Shown here: piece after piece, positions 42,661 through 54,558 of the stretch
Numbering within the stretch: position 1 is the first letter of the stretch
How the letters are laid out: every line of letters begins with the position of its first letter
Source: Albugo candida
Lineage: Eukaryota > Oomycota > Peronosporomycetes > Albuginales
DNA length: 64,000 nt
NCBI GenBank assembly: GCA_040437565.1
Contig: JBDOQK010000034.1
Span: 124,001 to 188,000 of the forward strand
Direction: 5' to 3'
Position numbers and translations under genes: made by a program
The notes under the pieces: generated by a model
What the model was told of the DNA's origin: nothing
Seen by the model: the letters and a program-made list of their open reading frames with translations, nothing else
The model's database searches: none

Positions 42661-43860
42661 TCATGCTGCAATGTGAGCCTTACGGGTTGCCTTTGCCCGC
42701 ACATTTCTTGGCTCTGGGAACATGATGGACCATGAGATGTCGATTGTATTGAAGAGGATGCTGGTAAAGGTAATACTATTCATTTTCTGCTCCTTTGCAG
42801 ATCCGTAAACCAACAGCAGGTTCCCGCAGAAAGATCCAGTATCATTCGGATTGCGATAGTTTTCGTACTGCTTTCTTGCGACGCGGTGTATTTGATACTC
42901 CACAGAGGTCTGTGCGGTTGCAATGAGATACGAGTGCCAAATTATAAGTACTGAGACCATTGTTGCAACTAGACTGCTGATGGCAAACACAAATTGACAA
43001 AGTTTTTGCGAGAGGATGGTAGAGCCGAAAGAGACATTCAACAGCGGATACTAAATGGCAGAAAACTAAGCATAGCACAAAATGCATAAATGTTGCAGCA
43101 CTGACATTCACTAGGGGAACGAAAGCGAGCCTGTACGAGAGAATTACTCCATATATACATCCAGCTGCGACCCATAGCAATAAACTGACGAAATACTTGA
43201 ATGCTGTCAGAGCCTTCTAATTTGATGTACTCATGTTGCTTACTCGATAGTTGTTGTAACCAACGCAATTATTGATCCACGGACAATGATGATCCATGCA
43301 GTTGATGCATTGACGACAAATGCTGCAGTGATGTGCGCGTTTTGATCTCCACATGTCACATTGAGCGCAATACGAAAGCTGTTCTTCCAGATATCCGTGC
43401 TCAATATCGAAGTCGTATGTACCGTTGGATACTCTTTTACCGCGCGGTAGCCTTCCCTAGAATATCCCAATTAGGTATTAATATATCCTGATTGACCTAA
43501 ATGTGCGTACCGGATCGGTACTTATGCAGAGAACGTAATTGAGATAGATATTGAAAACAAGGAAGAATTCGATAGATGCTAGAAGGGAAGCCTGCACTTG
43601 AAAGTACACCGGTAAGAAAATTTCAAAATTGCGGACACAGTTGTTTTCCTTTGAAGAAGAGTGCGTCAGGAGCGGTATCACCGTGTACAACAGCGCTCCG
43701 GGAATCGCAAAAATCAACGCTATACAAAAATCATGAAATATACGTTAGATTTAGAAAATCGATATCACCGACTTATTCCGATAGTGATGAGCGCTCGACC
43801 AGAGTGAAGCACTAATTCATGCGACACTTTCAGCGCTACATTGAGAGAAAACATTTGCAT
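42661..43860 (-). CDS. DHHC-type protein S-palmitoyltransferase
   Basis: Five exons (minus): 43773-43860, 43511-43719, 43244-43456, 43112-43195 and 42661-43050, with introns of 53, 54, 48 and 61 nt, giving 327 aa. Four hydrophobic segments flank the cysteine-rich domain: CAQCDMWRSKRAHHCSIC, then CINCMDHHCPWINNCVG, holding the catalytic DHHC. The STDPG motif precedes it, and a TSVE (TTxE-like) motif and NxxxVYG follow TM4. It attaches palmitate to cytosolic Cys residues of membrane proteins. Substrate and compartment are unknown. The splice between exons 4 and 5 was chosen because the nearer acceptor runs into a stop. Confidence 0.9.
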
Positions 43861-44003
43861 CGACACAAGCCGCGTCTTTTGTCGATATCGTATACTTTAA
43901 CGTGGTGCACATAATTGCAATTACGCATTATTAGCAATAACCAGCTGAATACAGGCTTTTAAATACATAATTGTCCTTCAGGTAACCATATTCGTGAGGT
44001 GGC

Positions 44004-44457
44004 ATGGAATCTGAGCCGAGTACAATTGTTCCTGTTGAAGTAAAAACGAATGAGAATGTGAAAGTATCGAGCGATTCTACGTTTCGTCGACCTTATTGCA
44101 AGTGGTTTCTTGACCGAGCGTTCTACTGCGTCTGTAAGCAATTCCATCTCAGCCCACATGTATCCTTCTGAGTCTGAGTCTGAGTCTGAGATGTAGCTCC
44201 AATCAATCAACTCACTCAATATTATCGACGCGGTGAATTGGATTCATGCAAAGGAACCTGGAATAATATCTACCACTGCTTTCGGTCGTCATTAATGGAA
44301 GAAGAACGAGCCAAGGTGCTCTCGCACTCACGTTATTAGCCCCAACACGCACTCATTTGCCTTGTAGGAGTATCTCAAGATCACCGATATTGATCCTAAC
44401 AAGCCTCAGCCTACCGCAAACGTATGGGAACTGAAACAAAAACCAGGATGGGACTGA
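44004..44457 (+). CDS. DUF3128 / C22orf39-like small Cys-motif protein
   Basis: Exons 44004-44133, 44197-44315 and 44368-44457 (introns 63 and 52 nt) give 112 aa. After an acidic/Ser N-terminus, the product has RRPYCKWFLDRAFYCVSP, then LTQYYRRGELDSCKGTWNNI and YHCFRSS. This fits the DUF3128 pattern of paired Cys around a YY(R)xGE segment, as in vertebrate C22orf39 and fungal Emi1. It ends ELKQKPGWD. The spaced Cys pairs resemble CHCH-type mitochondrial intermembrane-space proteins, so that location is possible but unproven. The first intron contains three copies of the hexamer gagtct. Confidence 0.85.
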
Positions 44458-44514
44458 AGTACACATCGAATAGATTATTCTTTTTAGCTTAGTGCTTGCT
44501 CTTCGTACATTGTT

Positions 44515-45639
44515 CTAGTCACACCTGCTCGGATTGCTCGGATTGATCTCCATGATTTCCTCGACAAGCGCGTCCAGCTCATCATCATCGAGGTCGAACG
44601 TAGGAGTGTCTGAGTGTCGGTGTATTCGATCGCATTCCGCGGTACGCGGTATCAGGTCGAGTTCAGCTTCGAGATTCTTTGTGATTGATTGAAATTGGGA
44701 CGAAAAAGGCCCAGATGAGCTAGAAGGTGTCCTCTTGATTCTCGTGTCGAGAGATAGCAATGTAGTCACATCTCCCGTTGCTTCGTACGTTTCAAATGCC
44801 GACAGTAATTTCGAGCTGTCCGACGTCAAGAGTAGTAATTTCAGCGAGTCCTTCTGCTCGAGACTGCAATAAAAAATTAGTAAAGCTACAACACGGTAAT
44901 GCATACGCACGAGATGACACCACTTGCGGCTAGTTTTTCAATAAGCCAAAACTTGGAGGAGATGGACCGATTCCTTTTTTTTGCTTGGAAGACCGTATCG
45001 GTTGAAGGAATAGTGTTGACAGAATTGAATGCGTGCTTCATGCTCTGACGTTCTTTTTTGAACTCTATTGGACACAGAAGCTCGTTTTCTTGTATTCCGC
45101 CAACGCTTAGCGGATCCTGGAGATTTGAATGTGCTCCTAGTTTTATGTCGGAATTGATACACAATCCAGTGACAGACAGAAGGTCGCCATCTCGAATGGA
45201 TCGATCCAACTGCTTTTTTCTGATCTGATGGAGCAGCTGTTTAAGTAAAGAGTAAAAGAACATCATTTTTTCCTACCATAACGCCTTCTTCAGTCCTCGA
45301 TTTAGTAGGGTGAAGCATAAGTTTGCAGCTTTGATATGCATCCTGATGCGGTAATTCGTCCGTATCTGTGATAGCTTGATGAATCTCGTTAATGACATTG
45401 TTCCATTTCAAAGGACTTCGCAAGCAAACAAGCAAAATTGAGTCCGTATCAATAGGATGCATCACCAAAACTCGCATCATGGAGTTCATCGTGAACAAAA
45501 CAGGAACTACCGTGGCCAACTGTAGTTGTAGACCGTTATCAACAAGTCGAATTGAAAGTTGCATTGAACGGATATTTTGCGACGTAAATGGAGACGTACA
45601 GGAATGGTTGTAGGGGACTGGGAGAATGGTTTGAAGCAT
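44515..45639 (-). CDS. Unknown protein with acidic C-terminus
   Basis: Exons 45277-45639, 44911-45236 and 44515-44863 (introns 40 and 47 nt, phase-consistent) give 345 aa. The N-terminal 110 residues alternate short beta strands and helices (MQLSIRLVDNGLQLQLATVV, then DSILLVCLRSPLKWNNVINE) and could be a small globular domain. A polar middle follows, then a compact helical segment (SSKFWLIEKLAASGVISLEQ, KDSLKLLLLTSD) and an acidic tail (DLDDDELDALVEEIMEI) of the type that binds other proteins. I cannot name the family. Confidence 0.7.
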
Positions 45640-45694
45640 AATACTATATTATCATGTTATCAGTTGCTACTAACGACACTACAAAAGTTTTGAT

Positions 45695-46567
45695 TTATAG
45701 CTTGGAAAGCATACTGACGATTTCCTCATTGATTGTACCATCTTCTTCAGTCTCAGTTGATATCCTCAGAGCTTTTTCGGCCCACTCTTTCGCTTTATTG
45801 CGGTCGTTTTGCTTCATGTACACTTGTGCGATCAGATACGCATTCTTCTTCCACGTTCCTGGAGAAATTTCCTCACACTTGAGCAGATACTCTAGGGCTT
45901 CCTGGTACGAGGATTCTGGTGGAGTGCCAAACAAGAGAGCTGCTGTTTTACGTTCAAGCCAAGACAAATCCGCAATCGCCATGCACCCTACAAAAACATC
46001 AGCACTCGTGCTACATCCGCTTGACTGCTTACATCTTCCCAACAGGTGGTACGTTGTTGAGCGATTCGGATCAAGCTGTAGTGATTTCTCCCAGTGCTTT
46101 TTGATTTTATACGAATTGGCAATCGATGATTTAGAGCCTTCATAATCTCCGACAGAAGACAAGATGATCCCGTACCTTGCAAAGCAAGCCTTAACGATCC
46201 GTTACATCGAAATAACTGAAACATACCAGTTATGAACTTGGGGATTGTCATCTGCGAGTTCGACGGCTTTCTCAATGATTCCTTTGGCAAAGTACAAGAG
46301 TTCTTTGCGCTCTTCCGATGATGTCGCTTTTAAATTTGCGACGTCATAAGATGCACGAGAAAGTCTCCAAGCTATGCCGATATCCTCAGGATGCTTTTTG
46401 TTTTGCGTTTGTAAGAATTGTAGCAAATCATATCGACTGAATGTTTTGTCATTATACATTTCTTCTGCTTCAATGGATACCGCGGATTCGATCGGGAGAT
46501 TCGAAGCGCATGTAACAGTGCTCATCATAATTCCTGCACCAGTCGTTGAGTATATTTGAATGCGCAT
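45695..46567 (-). CDS. RMDN (FAM82)-like TPR protein, regulator of microtubule dynamics
   Basis: Exons 46227-46567, 46033-46175 and 45988-45987-side exon 45695-45987 (introns 51 and 45 nt) give 258 aa from the ATG at 46567. The frame is open further upstream but has no ATG. Seen: DIGIAWRLSRASYDVA, DDNPQVHNWYGIILSSVGDY across the first intron, KKHWEKSLQLDP and HLLGRWCMAIADLSWLERK across the second, then LFGTPPESSYQEALEY. These match RMDN1-3 in order and spacing. The human proteins are TPR-like, with microtubule and mitochondrial or ER-contact roles. The stop is 55 bp from the next gene's start on the same strand. Confidence 0.9.
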
Positions 46568-47026
46568 TGTAGTAAATCGGCTTTTAGCGTTATCATGCGG
46601 CCGTTTATAGCGTGGGAGAGCTCTCCAAAAACTGGGAATCGCATACTTTGACAATGTTAAAGAACCTATGTACAACAAACGTATCTATCAACGGTCAGAT
46701 CACAAGTAGAAGACGCAGCAATCTAACGTGTAAGAAGAGAAAACATAGTTTAGAAAATTGGTCTGCGACAAAAATGTTCGATTGGTGATAAATAGCAGTA
46801 AGCGCCTAGCCAGCCGAACATTCATTTTCAGCAATAATCCGAGCAAATGAGCAACAAACTCGTCCTCACAGAGACAAATGACATCCATAAAAGGTCGTCT
46901 CATGTCAAAAGCTTTGGTTATATTCCTACAGTTTTCTATAAATCGACGGCAAAGGAAAGAAATCTTCGCATCATTCTGCGTTAGATTCCAAAATCCAAGA
47001 ATTGTGAGATACGGTACGCTCACAAA
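46568..47026. other. Divergent promoter region, nothing recognised
   Basis: About 460 bp between the RMDN-like start (minus) and the Mios start (plus). A 121-codon minus-strand ORF (46700-47065) overlaps the Mios start and has no family features. I treat it as chance. Confidence 0.45.
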
Positions 47027-50000
47027 ATGATCAAAAAGAGAATGCTTGTATCCTGGTCGCCTCATGAGCCGTCTGTTTTCGCCGTTGGAGATGATAATAT
47101 ACGAATCTGTGAAACAGAAACGACACCGACTGCTCCGACTTTAGTCAGTGACAGTCACTTTGCATTTTTTCCGGAAAGAGATGAAAATTCAAATGACTTT
47201 GTTACTGCATCTTCACGAGTTCCTACTTCTTCTATTGTCAAAACAACGCAACGAAATCGAGCATTTCGCTTGCTGAAACTCAATGCGCAAGTAAATCACG
47301 TTAAATGCCTCGAATGGTATCCTGTATCCGTCAAACCGATGCTTATAGCGGCAGGCTTATCGGCTTGGAAATCGTTTAAACGATTTTCAAGGACCACAGG
47401 TGCAGACATTATGCGAGTTGACCCCTAAATACGCCAGACCATGCAACTCCATTGCCTGGAACCCTTTAATAACGCATCAAATCGCCGGAGGATTCGATAA
47501 AGTACGCGGAGATTTCTGTACGCTTGTTTGGGACTTGCATCGAAATGGCGATCTAATGACCAAATTCGGATCTTCCGCGTCCATGGAGCCAAATTGTCCG
47601 TCTTTTGCACGCGTAGACACTGGCAATCCGACTGCTAACGCGCTACTAACAGGTCTGCGCACGAACAGCGATATTGCAAGCGGTATCAAATCGTCCAATT
47701 TGACGGGTACCACCACTCCAAACGGAATGAATGTAAACACATTTTCGTCGAAAAAAAAATTGAGCCCATTTGGCACTGAAAATAGCAACCGATCGGGCGA
47801 TTTGATCGATTTCAATAAACCGAGTCACGAGCTGGCGAATTCGGAAGCGACAGTAGCAGTCTCGTGGGTCCCGCTTGAGCCTTCCCTTTTGGTCACAGGG
47901 ACCGGTTTCAAATGGCTTCGATTGTACGATTTGAGGATGCAAACGCACATGGCGCCTCTGAGTGTTGTGGCGCATACAAAAGCGGTATTTGGCGTCACAT
48001 TTGATCCCCAACGCCCTCATTTATTAGCGACGTACTCGGACGGGTTACAGGAATGCATCAAAGTGTGGGATATTCGTCGAATCGATGGAACGACCAGCCC
48101 TTTGGTATCCATCCAGCCATCAAGTCGCAATATCTCTCATATCGCATGGTGTCCGGCTCGCGCGTGTACGCTTGTGAGCTCCTCTTCAGATGAGAAATAT
48201 ATTTCGTTTTGGGACATTAATGGCTCATTGTCATCGGAATCTCTGACAGTATCCAATACGGAAAAAGCGACAACCGATACCGTCAAAATTCTCAAGAAAC
48301 CGTTTAAACGCCGATACACTTGCAAACCTGTGGCATCGTTCTCGTGGCAAAAGTCTCAGAGAAAAGCTTTTGAAGCGAATTCGACCAATGCTTTGGATTT
48401 ATCGATTGCTGCATTTCCGGATCGTATTTTGATCGCTTCCGTGTCGGGGGAAATCGATTACATCTCCGTGCAGGACAGCATGCCACTCACACTATCACCA
48501 CTCAATACGCTTGCATTCAGCTCTGGGCAAGTGCTTTTCGGGGATTCTTTGCTGGAATCGGATTTTCACAAGCCAGACAGCACAGTAGCGTCTCAGGATG
48601 TCTCGGAGGAGATATATCGAATGGCAAAACAAGGCTATTCGACAGCAATTGGGAACAATTTGGAGCTTTTGAACAAACATTTCAATAGTGCGAAATCGGA
48701 TTTTGCTTTGCGACAGAATTTTCAAAGCTCCAAAATGCGATATCAAGAGCTCGGGAATGTGTGGAAATGGATACAACAGGTTGAGATGCTCAGAAACGAT
48801 CAAGTCTCCCGACTTTCAGAGCCGATTGACGAAAGTGTGCAAGGCCAATCCTTACGAAAAATCCAATGGCCAATTAATCCCAATATTCTCGAACATATTG
48901 GCGTTCGGAATTTGCTGAGTGTACAAGCGGAGACATTTGTATTGGGCCGAGAAAACACTTTTGACGCCGGTGCGTTTTCGCTTCCTGAAAGCACTTTGCT
49001 TGTGGATCCCGTGTTAGGATGCACATACCACGAGTCATTGGGTCGAAAAATGGCTTTGTTAGCGTGTCATTGGGATCCAGAAATGAGTTTCTCGTCGATT
49101 AAGGATACGAATGAAGTCGGCTATAATGGGAATGCTCTCCCTTACAATTCCAACATGTTGACGATCCAGGATGTCGTCGACGATACGTCAAAGGATCAAG
49201 CTCATTCATACAAGAGCGCTTTTACGTACGAAACGGAGGCGGAATGTTCTCGTGCGGCTGCCATTGCGGCATTCCACGGAGACTTGAATAGCAGTATTTT
49301 GTATCTCCAAAAAGCAGCCAAATTGAGCGTACAACAAGCGTCAGCTTCTTTACAACATCGAGACACGTATCCAGTATTCTCAGCCGATATCTATCAGCTG
49401 GTAGCAATGGCTGTCGCCGGATATTCTTCTGACAGTACTCTATCGAAAAAGCCCAATGCCCAAACTTCACTGTGGATGAATATGTGCCAACAACTATTAA
49501 AACGAAGTGAGATATCGTCTCCGATCCGACCGCGTTATTTACACGCGCTTCTGACGTTCCTTTGTGCTTGTTCGGTGTCTGTTATTGCGAGGAATCAGAA
49601 TCGAGGCTTCATGTCTTCAGCAAACCTGCGTCAGGGAATGTCAATAAATCAACGGAGGCGTTCATGGGGGAGCACGGAAGGATTAATGAACGCGACGTCG
49701 AAAGGCGATGGGAACGAAAATTCAATCGCTTGTTTTGTATCGATTCTGAACGATGTCACATTATTCTTGAGCGATCGTATTGCTTTCGCCTGTCGATTTC
49801 TACCAGCAGAAGAGCTCGGGGCCTTTATCAGATACAGTGAGACAGAGTACACACAGAAAGGATACCTCGAAGGTCTCATTATTACCGGAATGGATGTGAA
49901 AGGACTGGAATTGATGCAAACGTACTTGGACAGAACCAGCGATATCCAGACAGTAGCGCTACTGGTGGCGCGCTTACCATCCAAATACGCCACTTACTCG

Positions 50001-51131
50001 CGATTACAAAGCCAGTGGATTGCTCAGTATCAAGACCTCCTGAATCATCTTCGTTTATTCCATGAACGAGCTCGATTCGATGTCGGTCGATCCCAATTAC
50101 AAGCGTATATGAACGGAGTGTCCAATTTGCTTCACGAATCAACAGCCCCATTGACATTGGAGCCGTCTTCCGCAACGGTACCTCCACATCTCTACGTACG
50201 CTGCAATTATTGCAATGCATCATTATCTCTCGCGAGTTTACTTCGACTTGGTGGATCACATTCATCGTGGCTCAATCGTGCAAAACCAAAGCTATCGTGC
50301 TGTCCGAGCTGTCGAAAGCCTCTTCCACGATGTTCTTTGTGTCTTTTACCGTTTGGCTGCCTGAATCCGTACTTTGAAATTGCACGTCGACGCTCCAAAC
50401 AACTCGCAGAAAATGTCAGTAGCGTGGTCACTCACTCTCTATCGGCCAGCGGGATACCACAAGAAATATCCACCGGATTCAATGCTCAACCCGCATCCAA
50501 TATCGTGGGGCAAAGTGTCATTCCCGAATCGGATCTCGCAAGCAAAAATGGAGAAAATATGGCTCAATTAGCGAGTATCCCGTTTGTCGAATGGTTTACG
50601 TGGTGTCAAACGTGTAAGCATGGTGGACATTCGCATCATCTCGCAGACTGGTTTGAATGTCACGCGATCTGTCCCGTCACAGACTGCCAATGTCAGTGCA
50701 GAGAGCTCGATCAGCCGCTTCTCTCATCCAGCATGGACGATCTTCCCAAGTCAGAAACAGATCGAAACAGCAATCCAACGAGTCCGGATCCAGTAAAGCC
50801 TTATAAAGCCCGAGGAGAGAAGCATTCGATCGCTGCATTAGCGGACACAACTCGTCATCCTCAATCACACAATCTACCTCGAAAAAGTACGCAGGACGAA
50901 CGCACCTCATCGACCTTTTCATCGTTTCGAGCAGACGCCAAAGTACCCGCTGCGATGAACTCCATTCCGGAAATGAGGATGAGCATGAAACGAGCGGCAT
51001 CACATTACGTTCCGTCAGAGTCACAGGCTTTATTTTCAGACATTGTGCTCAATTCGAGTCAATCGACGCAACGGTTATCGGCACTTTCTCTGAATGAAGC
51101 GATATCTCGAGACAAACGATCCGGCAAGTAG
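47027..51131 (+). CDS. MIOS: Mios/Sea4, GATOR2 subunit (WD40 plus zinc domain)
   Basis: An amino-acid-signalling scaffold acting on TORC1 at the vacuole or lysosome. The reading frame changes once near 47361-47370. Upstream it reads MLIAAGLS; downstream it continues NDFQGPQVQTLCELTPKYAR. No intron fits, so one extra base (assembly or real) is the simplest explanation; otherwise the gene is intronless and about 1367 aa. WD repeats fill the first third (FTFDPQRPHLLATYSD-type repeats, VWDIRRIDG). A long helical solenoid follows. The C-terminus has the Mios zinc modules: YCNASL, CPSCRKPLPRCSLC near residue 1090 and WCQTCKHGGHSHHL near 1190. It is longer than animal Mios (875) because of a polar tail and insertions. 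Confidence 0.9.
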
Positions 51132-51145
51132 CAATACAGAAGCAT

Positions 51146-51589
51146 TCAAAGTTTTTGGTTAGGAGAGAAATCTTCCTGTAATCCGAGCGTGGAGACTCGT
51201 CGAGCAATATCTTCAAAAACCTCGTGTTCGGATGTCCCAAGCAATCGAATCGCTTTGTCGCGTACCATTTGCTCGCAAGTGAATCCAAAGACAAATTCAG
51301 GTTTTGTGGTTTTCTTCCGTCTATACATTCCCGTTAGTTTTCGGAGTTCTTTCTCGCGAAATATATCCAAATCGCAGACGCCGAGTTTCTTCATTCCTTT
51401 TTCTTTCTCTAATAATTCGATATCGACACCGAGACGACCCAAAGCACGAGTGTTGGTCTTTGTGGCGGGAGTTCGTATGACATTCATTCTGGTCGGTTTG
51501 ACTTGAATGACGCGATGTGGAGCATTGAAAGACAGCGTCTGGACTGGAACTGATACATTTGAAGTCGATTTGGTCATTGTGTCGGCCAT
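51146..51589 (-). CDS. Small basic protein of unknown function
   Basis: Intronless, 147 aa, start ATG at 51589. It has a Thr/Asn-rich N-terminus (about 45 residues), then a basic helical region (LEKEKGMKKLG, REKELRKLTGMYRRKKTTKP) and a helical C-terminal end (CEQMVRDKAIRLLG, EVFEDIARRVSTLGL). It has no membrane segment or signal peptide. Codon content looks coding, and its stop faces the Mios stop at only 14 bp. Family is unrecognised. Confidence 0.65.
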   Translation of the reverse strand: MADTMTKSTSNVSVPVQTLSFNAPHRVIQVKPTRMNVIRTPATKTNTRALGRLGVDIELLEKEKGMKKLGVCDLDIFREKELRKLTGMYRRKKTTKPEFVFGFTCEQMVRDKAIRLLGTSEHEVFEDIARRVSTLGLQEDFSPNQKL

Positions 51590-51891
51590 CCGACTTGAAC
51601 TTTCTGTGCTCTGTTCTCGTTATAAAAATGCGTTCAGCTCATATTCCTGAAGTTATTATCGTATCTGACAAACAACGAACGTCGTTACATCCATAAATAG
51701 CTCGGTTTCGGTCGGATAGCTCTCCTTCGCGCATTAACGGCGATGCAACATGTGCGAGAATCGATGATTTTAGACTGATTTTTAGTTGACAGCAGCGATT
51801 AAAAAGGTTGTTTGAATGTCGCATATCGTTTATTGAAAATTTCTGAATCAAAAAGTATTGCCAAATGGCGCAATTATTTGACTCTATAGCA
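51590..51891. other. Intergenic, nothing recognised
   Basis: About 300 bp between the small basic protein gene and the NASP stop. AT-rich; no ORF or RNA gene supported. Confidence 0.45.
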
Positions 51892-53307
51892 TCACTCTAC
51901 CTTCGTTTCAGATTCATCGGTTGCGAACGTTTTCCCTTTTTTGACAACAGGAAGTATGTTGATAGATTTCGTCTCAGAGGACGAGTGCATAGATCCGATA
52001 GTCGCGTTCGATGAGCCTTCAAAGCCAATTGTTGTTGTTCCAATCGTTTTTTCTGTAACAGTGTCTAGATCCCAACCAAAGCCCTCGCGAATTCCATCCA
52101 CTTTTTCCTTCAGTTCTACATATATCTCAACATGTTCAAGCAGTTTGGTCTCGTCTGCTGAGAATTCTCTCTTCAGAAGCGCCAAAAAGTCTTGCCTAAC
52201 TGAAGCCATCGTGTGCTTGATAAAGAGAAGTTCCAAGTCGGGGTCTTGACGCTGCTTTCGTTTACCCTTACCATGTGCACTTGACTCATGTTTCATACTG
52301 GTTGCATCAGTGTTATACCGCGGAATGCGGTCTTCAACAAATGACATGATTTTCGGACAGCATTTTCCCGCAAGCCGATGTATATTTTCAGCCATCACAC
52401 GTCCTGCCAATACGTAATACCTGAGACCTTCTTCCTCTAGCCTTTGACGACTAAGCGAGCTTCCCACATTTGCTGGGTCTTTTGGCTCCGTTTCTTCATC
52501 GAGCGGTGCTTCAGTACTGGTAGCACCTTGATCCAACTGCACTTCTGGCTGAGAGGGATCTTGATATATACACGAGATCGCAAGACAGCAATACAAATCA
52601 GCGAGGGGTGTTGTGTCAGAATCACGAGTGATCTTTAGTATCTTCTTATTCAAGACAAGACTGTTCTCGTAATCTTGTTTTGCCCGAGAAAAATTTTCTG
52701 ATTCCATACTCAGATCCCCAAGGCGCATATACACTCTAGCAAGCTCCTTTTCGATTGAAAGATCCTCTGGATGACGAGCGTAAATCACACGAGCGACTTC
52801 AAGCATTTCCCATGCAAGCTCTAAATCATCTTTGGCTACATTTTCTTCATTGGGGGTTTCTTGCACTTCATTTTTGCATTGCGTTTCCTTCTCTTCTTGT
52901 CCCTGCGCGGATCGCTTGTCCCCAGGATCTTTCTCGGAGCCATCCAACGCATTGCCAAAGACATTTGCTGTGCCCTATATCTTCTCATCAGAAAAGGCGT
53001 ACTCAAAGCTCATGTGTATATACCTCTGCCAATGACAATAACGCATTTCCGTACTCGTAATAGATTGGTGCCAATTCCAGCGCCTCCGAGGTCTGTTTAA
53101 GTTCGATTCTATACAACATCCGGGCCATTAGTTTAGAAGCAGTAAAAGCAGCTTTTCGTACTTTGTTTTGAGCAGATCTTCAAATATGCTCACTGCCGCC
53201 TCGTAGTCATGCTCTTTCAGCAAAGACAATCCACGCTGGAAACGCGGATCTTGCTTCGCTGCCTTGATAATTATATCGGTCCGAGACACTTTTTCACCTT
53301 CTTTCAT
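51892..53307 (-). CDS. NASP: NASP/Sim3-type SHNi-TPR histone chaperone
   Basis: Binds H3 (and linker histone) and protects the soluble histone pool. Exons are 53162-53307, 53024-53108 and 51892-52974 (introns 53 and 49 nt), giving 437 aa from the first in-frame ATG. TPR1 is split over exons 1-2 (GLSLLKEHDYEAAVSIFED, then LAPIYYEYGNALLSLAE), followed by NVFGNALDG, an acidic Glu/Gln/Lys-rich insertion, then the SHNi-TPR block (LELAWEMLEVARVIYARHPED, LGDLSMESENFSRAKQDYENS) and a final TPR helix. The C-terminal part has a basic patch GKGKRKQRQ. The gene's 5' end abuts an N gap, so an additional upstream exon cannot be excluded. Confidence 0.87.
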
Positions 53308-53473
53308 ATAAACCGCGTCNNNNNNNNNNNNNNNNNNNNNNNNNNNNNNNNNNNNNNNNNNNNNNNNNNNNNNNNNNNNNNNNNNNNNNNNNNNNNNNNN
53401 NNNNNNNNNNNNNNNNNNNGATAATTATATCGGTCCGAGACACTTTTTCACCTTCTTTCATATAAACCGCGTC
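53266..53473. repeat. Assembly gap 53320-53419 with 54-bp duplicated flanks
   Basis: Exactly 100 N. Block 53266-53319 reappears as 53420-53473, so the NASP start codon occurs again at 53461. The remaining sequence to 53619 shows nothing recognisable. Confidence 0.87.
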
Positions 53474-53619
53474 TATTGTGCAGGGTACGGTGCTCGATAC
53501 CAAGCAAGCAAATTCGACAAGATCGGAATGGATGGAAAAGACTTCATCTTTAATATGGATTTAAAGTCGACATGAAACTGGCAACAAAAACTACGATACC
53601 GATCTTAGATTTCTAGAAA

Positions 53620-54292
53620 TCAGATGATGCATGGTTTCCCTGGTGCACCTGCTGGGACAGGTGGGCTGCCCCCTACCTCATCGGGGCAGAAAGTAATAGT
53701 GATAATTGCAGGAGCATCAACAGCAGTAGTGGCAGTATCCTGATGTGGAGATGAATAAAATGCCTCGCAGTGAAAGGGGTCAGAGCATTTACGATCTGGG
53801 ATCCGCTGCCCGGTCCTCAAACTCATAGCTGAAATTTGCATTCCGACATTGAATCCTACCCCACCACAGTCGGTCGCGTCAGTGCAATCCTTTGACGTCA
53901 GCGTGGGCGCTATGATACTGCCGTCAAAAAACACCATTGAGTTGATTTTGTTTTCACCTTCGCATGTGGAAAACTCAAAAACTACACAAAAATTGTATGA
54001 GAAAGTGCTGATTGCATATAAAACTAGAGACCGTACGCGTAGCTTCGAGACTTGTACCAGCGCGGACATTTCCGTGTTCGCACACTTCATTTGACACATT
54101 ATACACGTATTGCTCGAACGGTTGTAAATCTTTCAATTCATGGTCTCCTTGGTCGTTGATCCGAGCAATCAGACTTAACTCATTCTTGCAATTGTTTGTG
54201 AATGTAAATTGGGTCCCTTTATATTCATTGTCTGTTCCTGACACTCCAACGAGTACACTCAAAATCGCTACGCTCACGACGCCATGAAGCAT
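53620..54292 (-). CDS. Secreted cysteine-rich protein, thaumatin-like fold (tentative)
   Basis: Exons 54037-54292 and 53620-53981, joined over a 55-nt intron (gtacgg...tgtgtag), give 205 aa. A signal peptide is evident (MLHGVVSVAILSVLVGVSG). The mature part begins with QFTFTNNCKNELSLIAR, continues with SLEATLFEFSTCEG, SMVFFDGS and GFNVGMQIS, and ends ITITFCPDE before a Gly/Pro tail. The order of strands and Cys (about nine in the mature part) recalls thaumatin/osmotin proteins, where an LxEF strand is followed by a DGxN-like segment and a terminal FCP. The match is structural intuition rather than a clear motif. An extracellular role is well supported; the fold is not proven. Confidence 0.7.
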
Positions 54293-54558
54293 ATTTGCTA
54301 ATGATTAGTTACAGAAGCGGCAAAGAGGTACTCTATGCATTTAACTTTTTATAAGTTGTAAAGGAGAGATTCTGTCGCAACTTTTGTATGCATGTACATC
54401 ATACATTTTCTTCAACACAATCACGTAAATTCTACCAGATGGTCGCATAGGTGTCATCGCGCTCTATATAGAATCCGCATAGTGCCATAGAGCTCATAAA
54501 CTTCAGTCAAAAAGTGCTATTGCATACAAAAAATAAGTATAAGAGACTCTATACCAAG
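54293..54558. other. Divergent promoter region
   Basis: About 265 bp between the thaumatin-like gene (minus) and KATNAL2 (plus). AT-rich and without ORFs. Confidence 0.4.

Noticed and set aside
43959-44219. Minus-strand ORF with an SDSDSDSE run
   Set aside because: The run is the complement of the gagtct repeats in the intron of the DUF3128 gene, whose plus-strand exons match a known family.
46700-47065. 121-codon minus-strand ORF with hydrophobic stretches
   Set aside because: It overlaps the Mios start, lacks family features, and lies in a divergent promoter.
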